A stretch of DNA of 64,000 nucleotides from Pelagibius sp. Alg239-R121 (GCF_947331435.1 NZ_CAMZOF010000002.1:620001-684000); one strand, 5' to 3'; shown: positions 52,282 through 60,542, numbered from the stretch's first letter. Notes: a model not told the origin generated them from the sequence alone. Program-made: numbers and translations.

Positions 52282-54579
52282 TCAGGCTTGGCTCTGGCCG
52301 GCCAGTTGCTGGATCTGGATGATGACGAACTCGGCCGGCTTCAACGGCGCAAAACCGACCAGAATATTGACGATGCCCAGGTCGATATCCGCCTGCGTGG
52401 TCGTGGAAGAATCACAACGCACCAAGTAGGCATCCTGTGGTGTCGCTCCCTGGAACGCGCCCTGCCGGAAAAGGTTGTTCATAAAGGAGCCCACACTTAA
52501 GCGGATCTGCGCCCAGAGCGGTTCGTCGTTCGGCTCAAACACCACGAATTGGGTGCCGCGATAGAGACTTTCCTCGATATAGAGCGCCAATCTTCGTATC
52601 GGAACATACTTCCACTCACTGGTCAGGGCATCAGCGCCAACCAAAGTGCGTGCGCCCCAGCTGACGGAACCGAACACCGGGAATGTCCGCAGACAGTTGA
52701 GCCCCAGCGGATTCAAGACCCCGTTCTCAGGATCGGACAACACATAGTCGAGAGCCTGAACGCCGCGCAGACGTGCCTCAATCCCGGCAGGTGCCTTCCA
52801 TACTCCGCGCGCGGCATCGGTTCTGGAATAGAGCCCGGCCATCAGGCCCGAATTGGCGAAGGGACGCGACCGGTTCCCCTGTAACGGATCAGGCATCGAC
52901 ACTCTGGGGAAATAGGTGACGGCGTTACGATGTCGCAGCCCAGCATTGGCGGGATCGTTAATCCATTCCCGCGCCTCATCGAAGTTGTTCACACCGGCAT
53001 CCATGTCGACCAGAATCATCGACCGGCGTTCCTCGGCATAGGCGATGGCGTTGGCGAGAACGCCGGTGTCGGACACTTCCGGCAGATTAAGGATGTTGAA
53101 GAGATCGACATCCTCCAGGGCGAAGATACCGGTCTTCTGTGCCCGGGATCCCTGGATTTCGAGCGCGCTGGGTGGCGCCCCGTCTGCGCCGCCGACTGCC
53201 GACTCTTGGGCAGCCACTGTTGGACCGACCCCTAGCTGATAGGCGGCAACATTGATAAAGGAACCGCCACCAGTCAGGCCGAGCAAAGCCGCACCGCCAG
53301 AGCTGAAGGTGAAGCGCAGGGACTGGTCGGCGCCACCGGGTGTAATCACCAGCGCTTCGTCGATGACCTCGACACGTGCTTGCGAGAAAGCGTCTTGGGT
53401 CGATCCACGCATCGCAGCTTCGATCTGCGCGCGTGCCTCGGCAAGACTTGCAGGTGCAGCGATCGGATCGGCCAATCCGGTGTTTTGCAGTTCGAAGGTC
53501 AAGGTTCCCACGTTGCCGCCGGCGCTGTCCAAAAGATCGACCGTCAGGTCTTCCGGATCGGCAAAAACAACTGCGGAAAAATCGGCAATCCGCGCGCCCG
53601 ATGTGCCTGTTGCGGCCGGACGCGTAGGGGCAGAACCCTGCGTTTCGCGGCCGCCTGCTGCCAAGCCGAGCAATAGTGTTGCGGTCGCACTGCGGATTGA
53701 CGCCTGCCTGAAACTGACAGCAGACTGCCGGGAGGTACTCCCCGACGTAGCAACGATTTCATTGGTTGCGCCATCAATGGCGCAGGTGAATCCCGTGAAG
53801 GCGGGGTTGCCGGGCTCAAGGGCTGTGACTGCATCGGTAATACGCGTGGCGACGTCGGCAAGGTCGGTCGCACTGCCACCCACATCGAACAGATCGAATT
53901 CGTAATAGGGCCCCCCGTCCAGCGAAACCGCGAGCCGGCGAACGTCGTCGTTCAAATCATTCACGACGGCATTCTGCAAAGGTCTGCTGCGCGATTCGCC
54001 CTGAATGGCACCTACCGCACCTTCATCCCTCAGCTCAACGAGATCTGAGTTCGCATTGACTGCCGCGACAGCGTAGTTACCCGACTGAGAATCCATCGAA
54101 AGGTTGCGATGGGTTTCGCTGCGTGCCGTGATGAAACGTCCATTGCGTTCCACAAGCTCGGTCACGGTCAGATTGAAGCTGCTGGCGGAATTGGCGGTCC
54201 CGTAGTCAACCGACAGGACCAGCGCATTTCCCCACAAACCTTCGCTCGCGGCCGTTGCCGTCAGGGTCAAATTCCCTGCCGTCGTCTGGAGACCGATTTC
54301 GGCGGCGGCAGCCCCTGATGCAACGCGTACGACCCAGGCGTTCGCACCACCGTTCAGGAAGAAATGATTGACCGCATAACCGAGCGGACTGTCGAGGTGC
54401 AGTCCGCCGAACGCTCTCTCAAAATCGCCAAAGCTGAAAAGCTGCTCAGGTTCATTGACCGGGCCACGTGCTGTGTAGCCGACAAAAGCAGCAATGGAAG
54501 TCGGCACGCCGGCAATCGCGCGCGAACCGCTGGGAACCTCTTGGATGTAGACACCGGGGTAAGAGACGGCGACGGCCAT
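52282..54579 (-). CDS. contractile tail sheath protein
   Basis: The 765-residue protein starts with the sheath signature SYPGVYIQEVPSGSRAIAGV then PTSIAAFVGYTARGPVNEPE, followed by GGLHLDSPLGYAVNHFFLNG. The C-terminal domain carries LEYVLSDPE-like and SEWKYVPIRRLALYIEESLY, then ending QADIDLGIVNILVGFAPLKP plus AEFVIIQIQQLAG, the classic sheath terminus. Central residues about 130-420 form a large variable insertion. It contracts to drive the tube. It is the first gene after the promoter at 54811-54839. Confidence 0.96.
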   Translation of the reverse strand: MAVAVSYPGVYIQEVPSGSRAIAGVPTSIAAFVGYTARGPVNEPEQLFSFGDFERAFGGLHLDSPLGYAVNHFFLNGGANAWVVRVASGAAAAEIGLQTTAGNLTLTATAASEGLWGNALVLSVDYGTANSASSFNLTVTELVERNGRFITARSETHRNLSMDSQSGNYAVAAVNANSDLVELRDEGAVGAIQGESRSRPLQNAVVNDLNDDVRRLAVSLDGGPYYEFDLFDVGGSATDLADVATRITDAVTALEPGNPAFTGFTCAIDGATNEIVATSGSTSRQSAVSFRQASIRSATATLLLGLAAGGRETQGSAPTRPAATGTSGARIADFSAVVFADPEDLTVDLLDSAGGNVGTLTFELQNTGLADPIAAPASLAEARAQIEAAMRGSTQDAFSQARVEVIDEALVITPGGADQSLRFTFSSGGAALLGLTGGGSFINVAAYQLGVGPTVAAQESAVGGADGAPPSALEIQGSRAQKTGIFALEDVDLFNILNLPEVSDTGVLANAIAYAEERRSMILVDMDAGVNNFDEAREWINDPANAGLRHRNAVTYFPRVSMPDPLQGNRSRPFANSGLMAGLYSRTDAARGVWKAPAGIEARLRGVQALDYVLSDPENGVLNPLGLNCLRTFPVFGSVSWGARTLVGADALTSEWKYVPIRRLALYIEESLYRGTQFVVFEPNDEPLWAQIRLSVGSFMNNLFRQGAFQGATPQDAYLVRCDSSTTTQADIDLGIVNILVGFAPLKPAEFVIIQIQQLAGQSQA

Positions 54580-54771
54580 GATCTACGCTCCTTGCATCAA
54601 AAATCGAGTCCGAAAAATTGGACGCGAAACCTCGGAAAACAAGGAGATCAGCTGATGATGTTGTAGCTGTATTCGGGTCGTGCGACAGGAATTTGGAAAC
54701 GAAAGAAATCAGATGGTAGAAAAATCAAGACCCAAACGATGAACTCGATGCATCCCTCGAAAGCGCGCTCG

Positions 54772-54793
54772 CTTGCACCCAGGGGGGCGCAAG
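54772..54793 (-). promoter_or_regulatory. stem-loop in the leader of the tail operon
   Basis: On the minus strand CTTGCGCCC, loop CCCT, GGGTGCAAG forms a nine-pair stem with one G-U pair. It begins about 11 bases after the predicted transcription start and about 190 bases before the sheath ATG. There is no U-run behind it, so it may be a 5-prime stabilising hairpin or regulatory leader element rather than a terminator. Confidence 0.55.
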
Positions 54794-54810
54794 AATTCAT
54801 ATGTGTTATA

Positions 54811-54839
54811 ATTATTCTCCAACAACGAGTCGGAGTCAA
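54811..54839 (-). promoter_or_regulatory. sigma70-type promoter of the tail operon
   Basis: On the minus strand TTGACT (54834-54839) and AATAAT (54811-54816) are separated by exactly 17 bp; both hexamers match the consensus in five of six positions. A start near 54804 gives a leader of about 225 bases before the sheath gene. All 21 genes down to 26359 run in the same direction with mostly overlapping ends, so this promoter could drive the full 28-kb unit. Confidence 0.65.
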
Positions 54840-55077
54840 TACACCGGACCATATCTCACTCAAGTTGAAGGCTCTTGTTCGCGATCATCGGGCAAAAACC
54901 TGGAGATAGCTGTCATGTCGCCGTGAAGTTCGATAAGAGTGCGACTCGGAAACAATCTCGCGACTCCGTTTCGCCGACCCGAAACAAGATCAGTCTCACG
55001 CAGAGAAACTGTTCGCAGTGATCCGTTGTCCAAGAGTCTAGAGGGCGGTTCAGACTGAGAGGTCTCGCTAGCAAAGC

Positions 55078-56055
55078 CTAGGAAGCTTCGACGACCGCTT
55101 CAACAATTGCGTCGGCCGACATACGATACTTCTGCAGCAAATAGGGAAGTGAACCACCCTCGGCGAACCGATCCTTAAGCCCCACCCGGACCAGACGAGC
55201 GCCAGCGTTCTCTTCTGCGAGAACCTCAGCCACCGCCGACCCCAATCCGCCGATAATAGAATGGTTTTCCGCCGTAACGATGAGCTGACAACGTCTTGCC
55301 CATTGCGTTATTGCATTCCGGTCCAACGGCTTGATCGTATGCAGGTTGACGACCGCCGTGGAAATGCCGCGCTTTGACAGTTTGGTTGCGGCCTGCCGCG
55401 CCTGCCCGATCATCAGACCGGATGCTACGATCGCGACATCAGCGCCGTCTTTGAGGGTTTGCGCCTTGCCAAGCTCGAAAGGCGGCAAGGTCTGGTCTTT
55501 TTGGAGCGGCCGATCGGCTCGTTGCAGACGCAGATAGACCGGTCCGTCGATCTCGATCGCGGCCTTGACGGCAGGAACAATCTGATCCGGGCCGCCGGGT
55601 TCAATGATGGTCATATTCGGCAGAGCGCGCATCAAGGCAATATCGTCGATCGCTTGATGGGAAACCCCAAGCAAAGTGGAGAGGCCAGGCAGGAAGCCCG
55701 CCAATTTCACATTTGCCTTGGGATAGGCAACCTGCATCGCGATCTGGTCGTAACAGCGGCGCGTTAGAAAGACACTGAAGCTATTGGCAAAGGGAATGTC
55801 GCCCATTTTTGCCATGCCTGACGCAACACCGATGAGGTTCGCTTCCTGAATGCCAACCATGAAAAACCGATCAGGCATCGCATCACGGATGACATCCGTT
55901 TCGGTTGGAGCTGAGAGGTCCGCTCCCAGCGCGACCACGCGCGGATCGGATGCGGCAGAGGCCACAAGAGCGTCGCCATAGTAGCGCGGCATTCCACCGG
56001 CACCGTACACGTTGGCAGCAGAGGTGAAATCGCCGAGATGAAGAGAACCGCTCAT
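55078..56055 (-). CDS. transketolase C-terminal half (split transketolase subunit B)
   Basis: The 325-residue protein holds the pyrimidine-binding and C-terminal domains of transketolase: RFFMVGIQEANLIGVASGMA with the conserved catalytic Glu near 70, YDQIAMQVAYPKANVKLAGF, GVSHQAIDDIALMRALPNMT, and the C-terminal NAITQWARRCQLIVTAENHS block. It needs the N-terminal half encoded directly upstream (stop and start nearly touch) to bind thiamine diphosphate. Split transketolases in catabolic operons usually act on a specialised ketose rather than in the central pentose cycle. The TRAP transporter genes in the same operon point the same way. Confidence 0.92.
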   Translation of the reverse strand: MSGSLHLGDFTSAANVYGAGGMPRYYGDALVASAASDPRVVALGADLSAPTETDVIRDAMPDRFFMVGIQEANLIGVASGMAKMGDIPFANSFSVFLTRRCYDQIAMQVAYPKANVKLAGFLPGLSTLLGVSHQAIDDIALMRALPNMTIIEPGGPDQIVPAVKAAIEIDGPVYLRLQRADRPLQKDQTLPPFELGKAQTLKDGADVAIVASGLMIGQARQAATKLSKRGISTAVVNLHTIKPLDRNAITQWARRCQLIVTAENHSIIGGLGSAVAEVLAEENAGARLVRVGLKDRFAEGGSLPYLLQKYRMSADAIVEAVVEAS

Positions 56056-56056
56056 A

Positions 56057-56881
56057 TCAGGCTTCCAGGAAATTCAAAGCTTGTTCCGCAACATCTTTGG
56101 GCAGAACCATATTGTGACTGAGCTTGCCTTCAAGGAATGGAACACCGGAGCCGACCAGTGTGCCAGCGATGATCACGCTTGGTTTTTCCTTCACATCGCG
56201 CGCCTCGTCATAGGCTTGCATAAGCGCCTCGATCGAATTCCCATCGCAGGATATGGTATGCCAGCCGAACGCGGTCCATTTGTCGGCAACAGGCTCCATA
56301 TTCAATACGGAATCGATATGCCCTTCGGCCTGCATATTATTCATGTCGATCGTCAGGCAGAGGTTATCGAGGCTATAGCTGGCGGCGCACATTGCAGCTT
56401 CCCAAACCTGACCCTCCTGCATTTCTCCATCCCCAAGGATGACGTGGTAGCGCGCTCTGGACTCTCTACGGCGCGCCGAAAGCGCCATACCGACGGCAAC
56501 AGAAAGACCCTGACCAAGCGATCCGCAGGTGGCTTCAACCGAAGCGCCCATGCGTTCGGAAACGTTGATTTCCAGCTGAGATCCATCCTGACAGTAACTG
56601 TCCAGCCTGGAGGTCTCGATCAGCCCACGCACCGCCAGAGTTGCGTGAAACACTGCGGAATTATGCGCTGTCGACAAAATACAGCGATCCCGCTCCAAAT
56701 CATTGCCGTCCAGGTGCAGTTCAGAGAAGTAAAGAACGGTAAAAAGATCGGCCGCTCCCAGACCCTGCTGGACATACCCCTGTCCGTGGCGAGCAACCAT
56801 ACGGACAACATGTTTACGGATCTCTTTCGCCTTATGGCATAGCGTATCGATATCGATGGAGTTTCTCGCTTTGGGGTCCAT
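56057..56881 (-). CDS. transketolase N-terminal half (split transketolase subunit A)
   Basis: The 274-residue thiamine diphosphate-binding half has HGQGYVQQGLGAADLFTVLY, GSLGQGLSVAVGMALSARRR and the cofactor motif GDGEMQEGQ...MNN (GDG near 150, Asn near 181). The usual LSKGH segment reads LSTAHNSA, keeping the His but changing Lys-Gly to Thr-Ala, perhaps reflecting a different substrate. The longest frame uses a TTG at 56893; the ATG at 56881 is preferred. It follows the binding-protein gene dctP after a 125-bp gap that includes a strong stem-loop. Confidence 0.9.
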   Translation of the reverse strand: MDPKARNSIDIDTLCHKAKEIRKHVVRMVARHGQGYVQQGLGAADLFTVLYFSELHLDGNDLERDRCILSTAHNSAVFHATLAVRGLIETSRLDSYCQDGSQLEINVSERMGASVEATCGSLGQGLSVAVGMALSARRRESRARYHVILGDGEMQEGQVWEAAMCAASYSLDNLCLTIDMNNMQAEGHIDSVLNMEPVADKWTAFGWHTISCDGNSIEALMQAYDEARDVKEKPSVIIAGTLVGSGVPFLEGKLSHNMVLPKDVAEQALNFLEA

Positions 56882-56946
56882 TACTGTTTCCAAATTAAGT
56901 GCACAGGCCTCTCGCCGCTGAACGCCTTGCCACTCGGATCACGAAT

Positions 56947-56988
56947 CCTGCCGGCGAACCGCGCTTGCGCGTGCAGGGCGCCGGCAGG
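56947..56988 (-). promoter_or_regulatory. intercistronic stem-loop between dctP and transketolase genes
   Basis: CCTGCCGGCG (56947-56956) and CGCCGGCAGG (56979-56988) are perfect 10-bp arms; the 22-base loop contains a further GCGC-TT-GCGC pairing. No U-run follows. Stable hairpins behind binding-protein genes commonly protect the upstream transcript or partly attenuate readthrough, giving more binding protein than downstream product; that role is inferred here. Confidence 0.55.
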
Positions 56989-57006
56989 AATGTCACAAGG
57001 CTGCGT

Positions 57007-58062
57007 TCAGCGACCCAGAATCCGCTTGCGATCGGAATCGATCGCGGATTCGGCATCCGCAACAGCCTGTTCGAACAACTTCAGCCATTCGTCACCATAC
57101 TTTTCCGTGAACCAGACCTTCATGGCGTCACGGGCCGGCAGGAAGGTTGCTTTCTCCTCTGCCGTCGGAACATAGACCGTTCCACCGGCTTCCTGGAATT
57201 GGGCAAGGCTGCGCGATTCATATTCCTTATTCCAGTCCGACTGAATCATGGAAGCCTGCTGGACGCCGTCGACCACCAAATCCTGCAGATGCGGCGGCAG
57301 TTGCTTCAACCAGGCATCGCTCATCCACCAGAAGGCAAAGAGATAGGCGTGCTCGTCGATGGTTACGTTCTTGACGACCTCATGCATATTGGTCGGCACG
57401 ATATCGGTGGCCGCGTTCTTGGTTCCCTCAATCACGCCGGTCTGCAACGAGGTATAAACCTCGCCCCAGGCAACCGGTGTGGGGTTGCCACCGAGGAAAC
57501 GGACGAACTCGATTTGCAGAGGCGAGTTGATCGTCCGCATCTTGATGCCCTTCATATCGGCCGCCGTCTTGACCAATTTTTTCGAAGTGAAAAAACTGCG
57601 CCAGCGCCCTGTGTTGCCGACAGCAACGAGCCGAACGTTTCCGGTCTTTTCCATGACCGTGTCACGCACCTTGTCCATGAAGGGGCTTTGGGCGATTTTT
57701 TCCACGACCATGTCGTCGCGCATCATGTAGGGAATATCGGTGACCTGAAGTTCCGGCACAAAGCTGGCGATACCGCCGACTGTCGTATGGGTCAGCTCGA
57801 GTGTGTTGAGCTGAACCTGTTCGATCAAATCGCGGAAGTTACCCAACTGCGCAGCAGGATAGATTTCGACCTTGATCTGGCCCTGAGAGCGGGCCTCGAG
57901 GAAAGATTTGAGAAATTCACCGGGCACCTGATCATCAGAATTGACGGGCCCCACATGACCGTACTTCAACACCCACTCTTCGGCGCTGGTTGCGCCGGAT
58001 GTTACCATTGTCAGCAATGCGCCTGCTGCCAAGGCCACAATGGCTTTTGATTTTCCTGACAT
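57007..58062 (-). CDS. dctP: TRAP transporter substrate-binding protein (DctP, second system)
   Basis: The 351-residue periplasmic protein begins MSGKSKAIVALAAGALLTMV with cleavage likely after TSAEE's Ala (signal about 26 residues). It has ARSQGQIKVEIYPAAQLGNF, KGIKMRTINSPLQIEFVRFL with the conserved Arg for a ligand carboxylate, and NPTPVAWGEVYTSLQTGVIE-GTKN, all typical of DctP. The ATG at 58062 has a near-perfect AAGGAGG SD; the ten codons upstream are dropped. It follows dctM by 73 bp, with small inverted repeats in between. Confidence 0.93.
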   Translation of the reverse strand: MSGKSKAIVALAAGALLTMVTSGATSAEEWVLKYGHVGPVNSDDQVPGEFLKSFLEARSQGQIKVEIYPAAQLGNFRDLIEQVQLNTLELTHTTVGGIASFVPELQVTDIPYMMRDDMVVEKIAQSPFMDKVRDTVMEKTGNVRLVAVGNTGRWRSFFTSKKLVKTAADMKGIKMRTINSPLQIEFVRFLGGNPTPVAWGEVYTSLQTGVIEGTKNAATDIVPTNMHEVVKNVTIDEHAYLFAFWWMSDAWLKQLPPHLQDLVVDGVQQASMIQSDWNKEYESRSLAQFQEAGGTVYVPTAEEKATFLPARDAMKVWFTEKYGDEWLKLFEQAVADAESAIDSDRKRILGR

Positions 58063-58100
58063 TTTTTCCTCCTTGTTATGGCAATCCGCCATCTTGTTGT

Positions 58101-58121
58101 GCCCGGCTTATGCTTCCGGGC
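58101..58121 (-). promoter_or_regulatory. small inverted repeat between dctM and dctP
   Basis: GCCCGG and CCGGGC with a nine-base spacer lie between the TRAP large permease and binding-protein genes, next to a second 5-bp stem ATGGC/GCCAT (58079-58091, approximate). These may form hairpins that set relative expression of permease and binding protein; weak evidence. Confidence 0.35.
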
Positions 58122-58135
58122 AGTCGGTTCGGCTT

Positions 58136-59428
58136 TTACTGCAGGTACCCCAACCAGCGGGGCACCGACAGCGACAGGGCCGGTACGTAGGTAATCAGCA
58201 GAATGATTGCGAGATGGACGCAGTAATACGGCAGCATCTCGCGGGCGATGTGTTCGACGCGTTCCCGGCTGACCGTTGAAGCGACGAACAGGATGAGGCC
58301 CATTGGCGGCGTCGCTAACCCGATCGTCAGGTTGACGCACATGATGATCGCGAAATGCAGCGGTTCGATCCCGAGTTGCTGCATCAAGGGCGCGAGAATC
58401 GGGCCGAGTATCAGGATCGCCGGGCCGGCATCCAGGAACATACCGATGATCAACAACAGGATATTGACCATGAGCAGCAGAAGAAGAGGGTCGTCCGTGA
58501 TGGAAAAGACAAAACCAGTCAGTTTGGTCGGAATTCCGGAAATCGTCGCGACCCAGCCAAAGACATTCGCCGTTCCGACTGCCAGGAGGATGATCGACGA
58601 CGCAACTGCGGTGCGCAGAAGCAGCTTACTGAAATGCTGGAAAGTCAGAGTCCGCATGACGAAAGTGCTGAGAAGCAATGCGTAGACCACCGCAGCGCCC
58701 GCCGCTTCCGTCGGCGTAAAGATACCGGACAGAATTCCGCCCAGAATAATGACAGGGGTCAAAAGCGGCAGCGCGGCGTCGAAACCGGCGCGGCCGACTT
58801 CCACTACCGTGGCCCGGCGGTTGGCTTTAGGGTAGTTACGGCGGCGCGCGATTACTGCGGTCACTGCCATCAAGCCCGCGCCGGTCAGGACTCCTGGAAC
58901 GATACCGCCGAGAAACAGTCCGGCCACCGATACCTGCATAATATAGGCATAGATGACCATGATGATGCTGGGTGGAATGATCGGCCCGATCACCGACGAT
59001 GCCGCCGTAACGGCAGCCGCGAATCGCCGGCTATAGCCCTGCTTCTCCATCGCAGGAATCAGCATCGAGCCCAATGCCGAAGTATCGGCGACCGCGGACC
59101 CGCTAAGACCGGCAAAAAAGATTGAGGATACGATGTTCACATGCGCGAGGCCGCCGCGGAAATGTCCAACCAGGGCGTTGGCGAACCCGACCAGGCGTGT
59201 GGTGATGCCGCCGACATTCATGATCTCACCCGCGAGGATGAATAGCGGTATCGCCAGCAGAGGAAACTGATTGATACCGGTATAGAGTCGCTGGGCGATC
59301 AGCTTTAGGAAGACCTCTTTGTCGGCCATGATGAACGCGGCCATCGGCGCGACACCGAGCGCGAATACGATCGGCACGCCAACGGCGATCAGAATGAAAA
59401 GGACCCAGATGAAACTCGCGGGAACCAT
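58136..59428 (-). CDS. dctM: TRAP transporter large permease (DctM, second system)
   Basis: The 430-residue membrane protein has about 12 hydrophobic segments. DctM hallmarks are VNIVSSIFFAGLSGSAVADT, IGPIIPPSIIMVIYAYIMQV and NLTIGLATPPMGLILFVAST near the end. It is encoded six bases after dctQ and before dctP, so the order is dctQ-dctM-dctP, different from the first TRAP system (dctP-dctQ-dctM). It should import a carboxylate compound used by the transketolase and hydroxyacid enzymes. Confidence 0.94.
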   Translation of the reverse strand: MVPASFIWVLFILIAVGVPIVFALGVAPMAAFIMADKEVFLKLIAQRLYTGINQFPLLAIPLFILAGEIMNVGGITTRLVGFANALVGHFRGGLAHVNIVSSIFFAGLSGSAVADTSALGSMLIPAMEKQGYSRRFAAAVTAASSVIGPIIPPSIIMVIYAYIMQVSVAGLFLGGIVPGVLTGAGLMAVTAVIARRRNYPKANRRATVVEVGRAGFDAALPLLTPVIILGGILSGIFTPTEAAGAAVVYALLLSTFVMRTLTFQHFSKLLLRTAVASSIILLAVGTANVFGWVATISGIPTKLTGFVFSITDDPLLLLLMVNILLLIIGMFLDAGPAILILGPILAPLMQQLGIEPLHFAIIMCVNLTIGLATPPMGLILFVASTVSRERVEHIAREMLPYYCVHLAIILLITYVPALSLSVPRWLGYLQ

Positions 59429-59434
59429 GCCGTT

Positions 59435-60001
59435 CTATCCTACGTCCCTGAGGTCGGGTCCGTACTTCGTCTCGAACCGGTCCGTTTCGCGCAGACCGGG
59501 GGCAAAGGCATCGAGGAGGTTCTCGAAGACCTGCTGACTCGCGATCAGAAACATAATTGCCGCACCGATGGGTATTGAAACGAAGATCCAGAACATCGAG
59601 ACGTCTCCGATCGCGATGGCGACCTGGGTGCGTCCGTTCCAGGCAAACTGGAAACTCACATAGGCAAGCATGCCGCAGAAGCCGGAGACCACGAGGGAAA
59701 TCGCGGCCAGAAGCGTTGACCGCAAGCGGCTGGGCAGCAGGTTCGGAAACATCTCGATGGAAATGTGATCGCCGACACGCAGCGCGATCGGTGCGGCAAC
59801 AAAGACCAGCCAAACCATCATGAATTTGGCCATCTCCTCGTACCAGGAGAGAGAGTCGTTCAGCACGTAGCGCCAGAAAACACCGACCGCAACGACAACG
59901 GCAATCCCTGCCGAGAGGACAACGGCGGACAGCCTGCAGACTTCGAGGCTTGCCAGATTGATAAGAGAGAGGACTCGAATCACTTTGACGCACCAGTTCA
60001 T
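59435..60001 (-). CDS. dctQ: TRAP transporter small permease (DctQ, second system)
   Basis: The 188-residue protein has four hydrophobic segments and the DctQ core VFWRYVLNDSLSWYEEMAKF then MMVWLVFVAAPIALRVGDHI. The frame opens at 60016; the ATG at 60001 is chosen because GGGAGG lies seven bases upstream. That ATG also overlaps the stop of the 61-codon frame upstream as ATGA. Confidence 0.9.
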   Translation of the reverse strand: MNWCVKVIRVLSLINLASLEVCRLSAVVLSAGIAVVVAVGVFWRYVLNDSLSWYEEMAKFMMVWLVFVAAPIALRVGDHISIEMFPNLLPSRLRSTLLAAISLVVSGFCGMLAYVSFQFAWNGRTQVAIAIGDVSMFWIFVSIPIGAAIMFLIASQQVFENLLDAFAPGLRETDRFETKYGPDLRDVG

Positions 60002-60183
60002 GTCAGTGCCTCCCATGAACAGCTTGCAGGTCCGGTGAATTCTTCATCGCGCTCAGAGTTCGATGATCCGCTTCCACCGGCATGCCCATAGAGACCTCGG
60101 AAGGCAACGAAGACAGCTGCGATACCGACGGCACCGGCGCAGCAATTACGCAGGCTGAACGATCTCCGCCCGAATTGCGGCAT
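59998..60183 (-). CDS. possible small membrane peptide upstream of dctQ (61 residues)
   Basis: A 61-codon frame starting MPQFGRRSFSLRNCCAGAVG, with a basic N-terminus, one hydrophobic segment (about 14-33) and an acidic/polar C-terminus. It has AAGGGAG about ten bases upstream of the ATG, and its TGA overlaps the dctQ ATG, the usual sign of coupled genes in this window. I know no matching family. It might be an accessory TRAP peptide or only a translated leader; codon use is not decisive. Confidence 0.4.
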   Translation of the reverse strand: MPQFGRRSFSLRNCCAGAVGIAAVFVAFRGLYGHAGGSGSSNSERDEEFTGPASCSWEALT

Positions 60184-60235
60184 CACGGCTTCGCTCCCTT
60201 GTTCTTACGCCTGTTTAAGATCGGCGTTGCTTTTA

Positions 60236-60251
60236 ATGGTACCGGTAACAT
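60236..60251. promoter_or_regulatory. LacI/GntR-type operator site 1
   Basis: ATGGTACCGGTAACAT is a 16-bp near-palindrome (seven of eight pairs) around CCGG. It differs from site 2 in one base. The form ATGNTACCGGTAACAT resembles the operators of LacI-family sugar-acid regulators. It lies on the side of the TRAP-transketolase arm. Confidence 0.65.
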
Positions 60252-60336
60252 ACATTGACTTATCGCCCCCCTACGGCTTGTCAATTGTCAAACCTCCAGT
60301 GACTGCAACCCGCTCACATGCCGGTTGACAGGAATC

Positions 60337-60352
60337 ATGATACCGGTAACAT
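60337..60352. promoter_or_regulatory. LacI/GntR-type operator site 2
   Basis: ATGATACCGGTAACAT repeats site 1 in the same orientation with 15 of 16 bases identical, centred 101 bp away. It falls between the TTGACA and CATAAT boxes of the plus-strand promoter candidate, where a bound repressor would block initiation. Two sites at this spacing could also permit DNA looping. Confidence 0.68.
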
Positions 60353-60542
60353 AATAAGATGCAAGTCACGAATCTCCGTGGGCCGAGATTTCACGACAGA
60401 GCGAAAGATTTGGCGAAACCTTTTGGATTTGTGAGGCCGCATTCCTGATCGAGATCCGGCAGGTTTGCCGCCGCATAACAGCCCGCGGGTCGTACTGTTT
60501 TAAAGACATCTATCGAAATTGAACCGTCTGGGACGAAGAAGA

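Larger units (their letters stand above)
54580..55077. other. intergenic region between sheath gene and split transketolase genes
   Basis: This 498-bp gap has no convincing gene; the short frame at 54648-54863 spans the promoter and lacks an SD or protein features. It holds the promoter and leader hairpin of the tail operon (listed separately). The part from about 54840 to 55077, downstream of the transketolase stop, shows no clear intrinsic terminator, only weak GA-rich repeats near 55050. Confidence 0.5.
60184..60542. promoter_or_regulatory. divergent control region of the TRAP-transketolase and dehydrogenase-lar operons
   Basis: No gene is seen in this 359-bp gap. It contains two LacI-type palindromes (60236-60251 and 60337-60352, listed separately). 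On the plus strand TTGACA at 60325-60330 is followed by CATAAT at 60350-60355 (19-bp spacer), with the second palindrome between the two boxes. On the minus strand two TTGACA-like boxes overlap near 60280-60293 without a clear -10. The regulator gene is not in the window. Confidence 0.55.

Noticed and set aside
26359-54579. Intact prophage or R-type tailocin
   Set aside because: No capsid, portal, terminase, integrase, holin or endolysin genes; DUF4255, AAA ATPase and DUF4157 proteins instead mark an eCIS-type cluster.
26359-54579. Type VI secretion system
   Set aside because: No TssJ/L/M membrane complex, ClpV, TssA or split TssB/TssC sheath; a single large sheath protein and J/I-type baseplate proteins are present.
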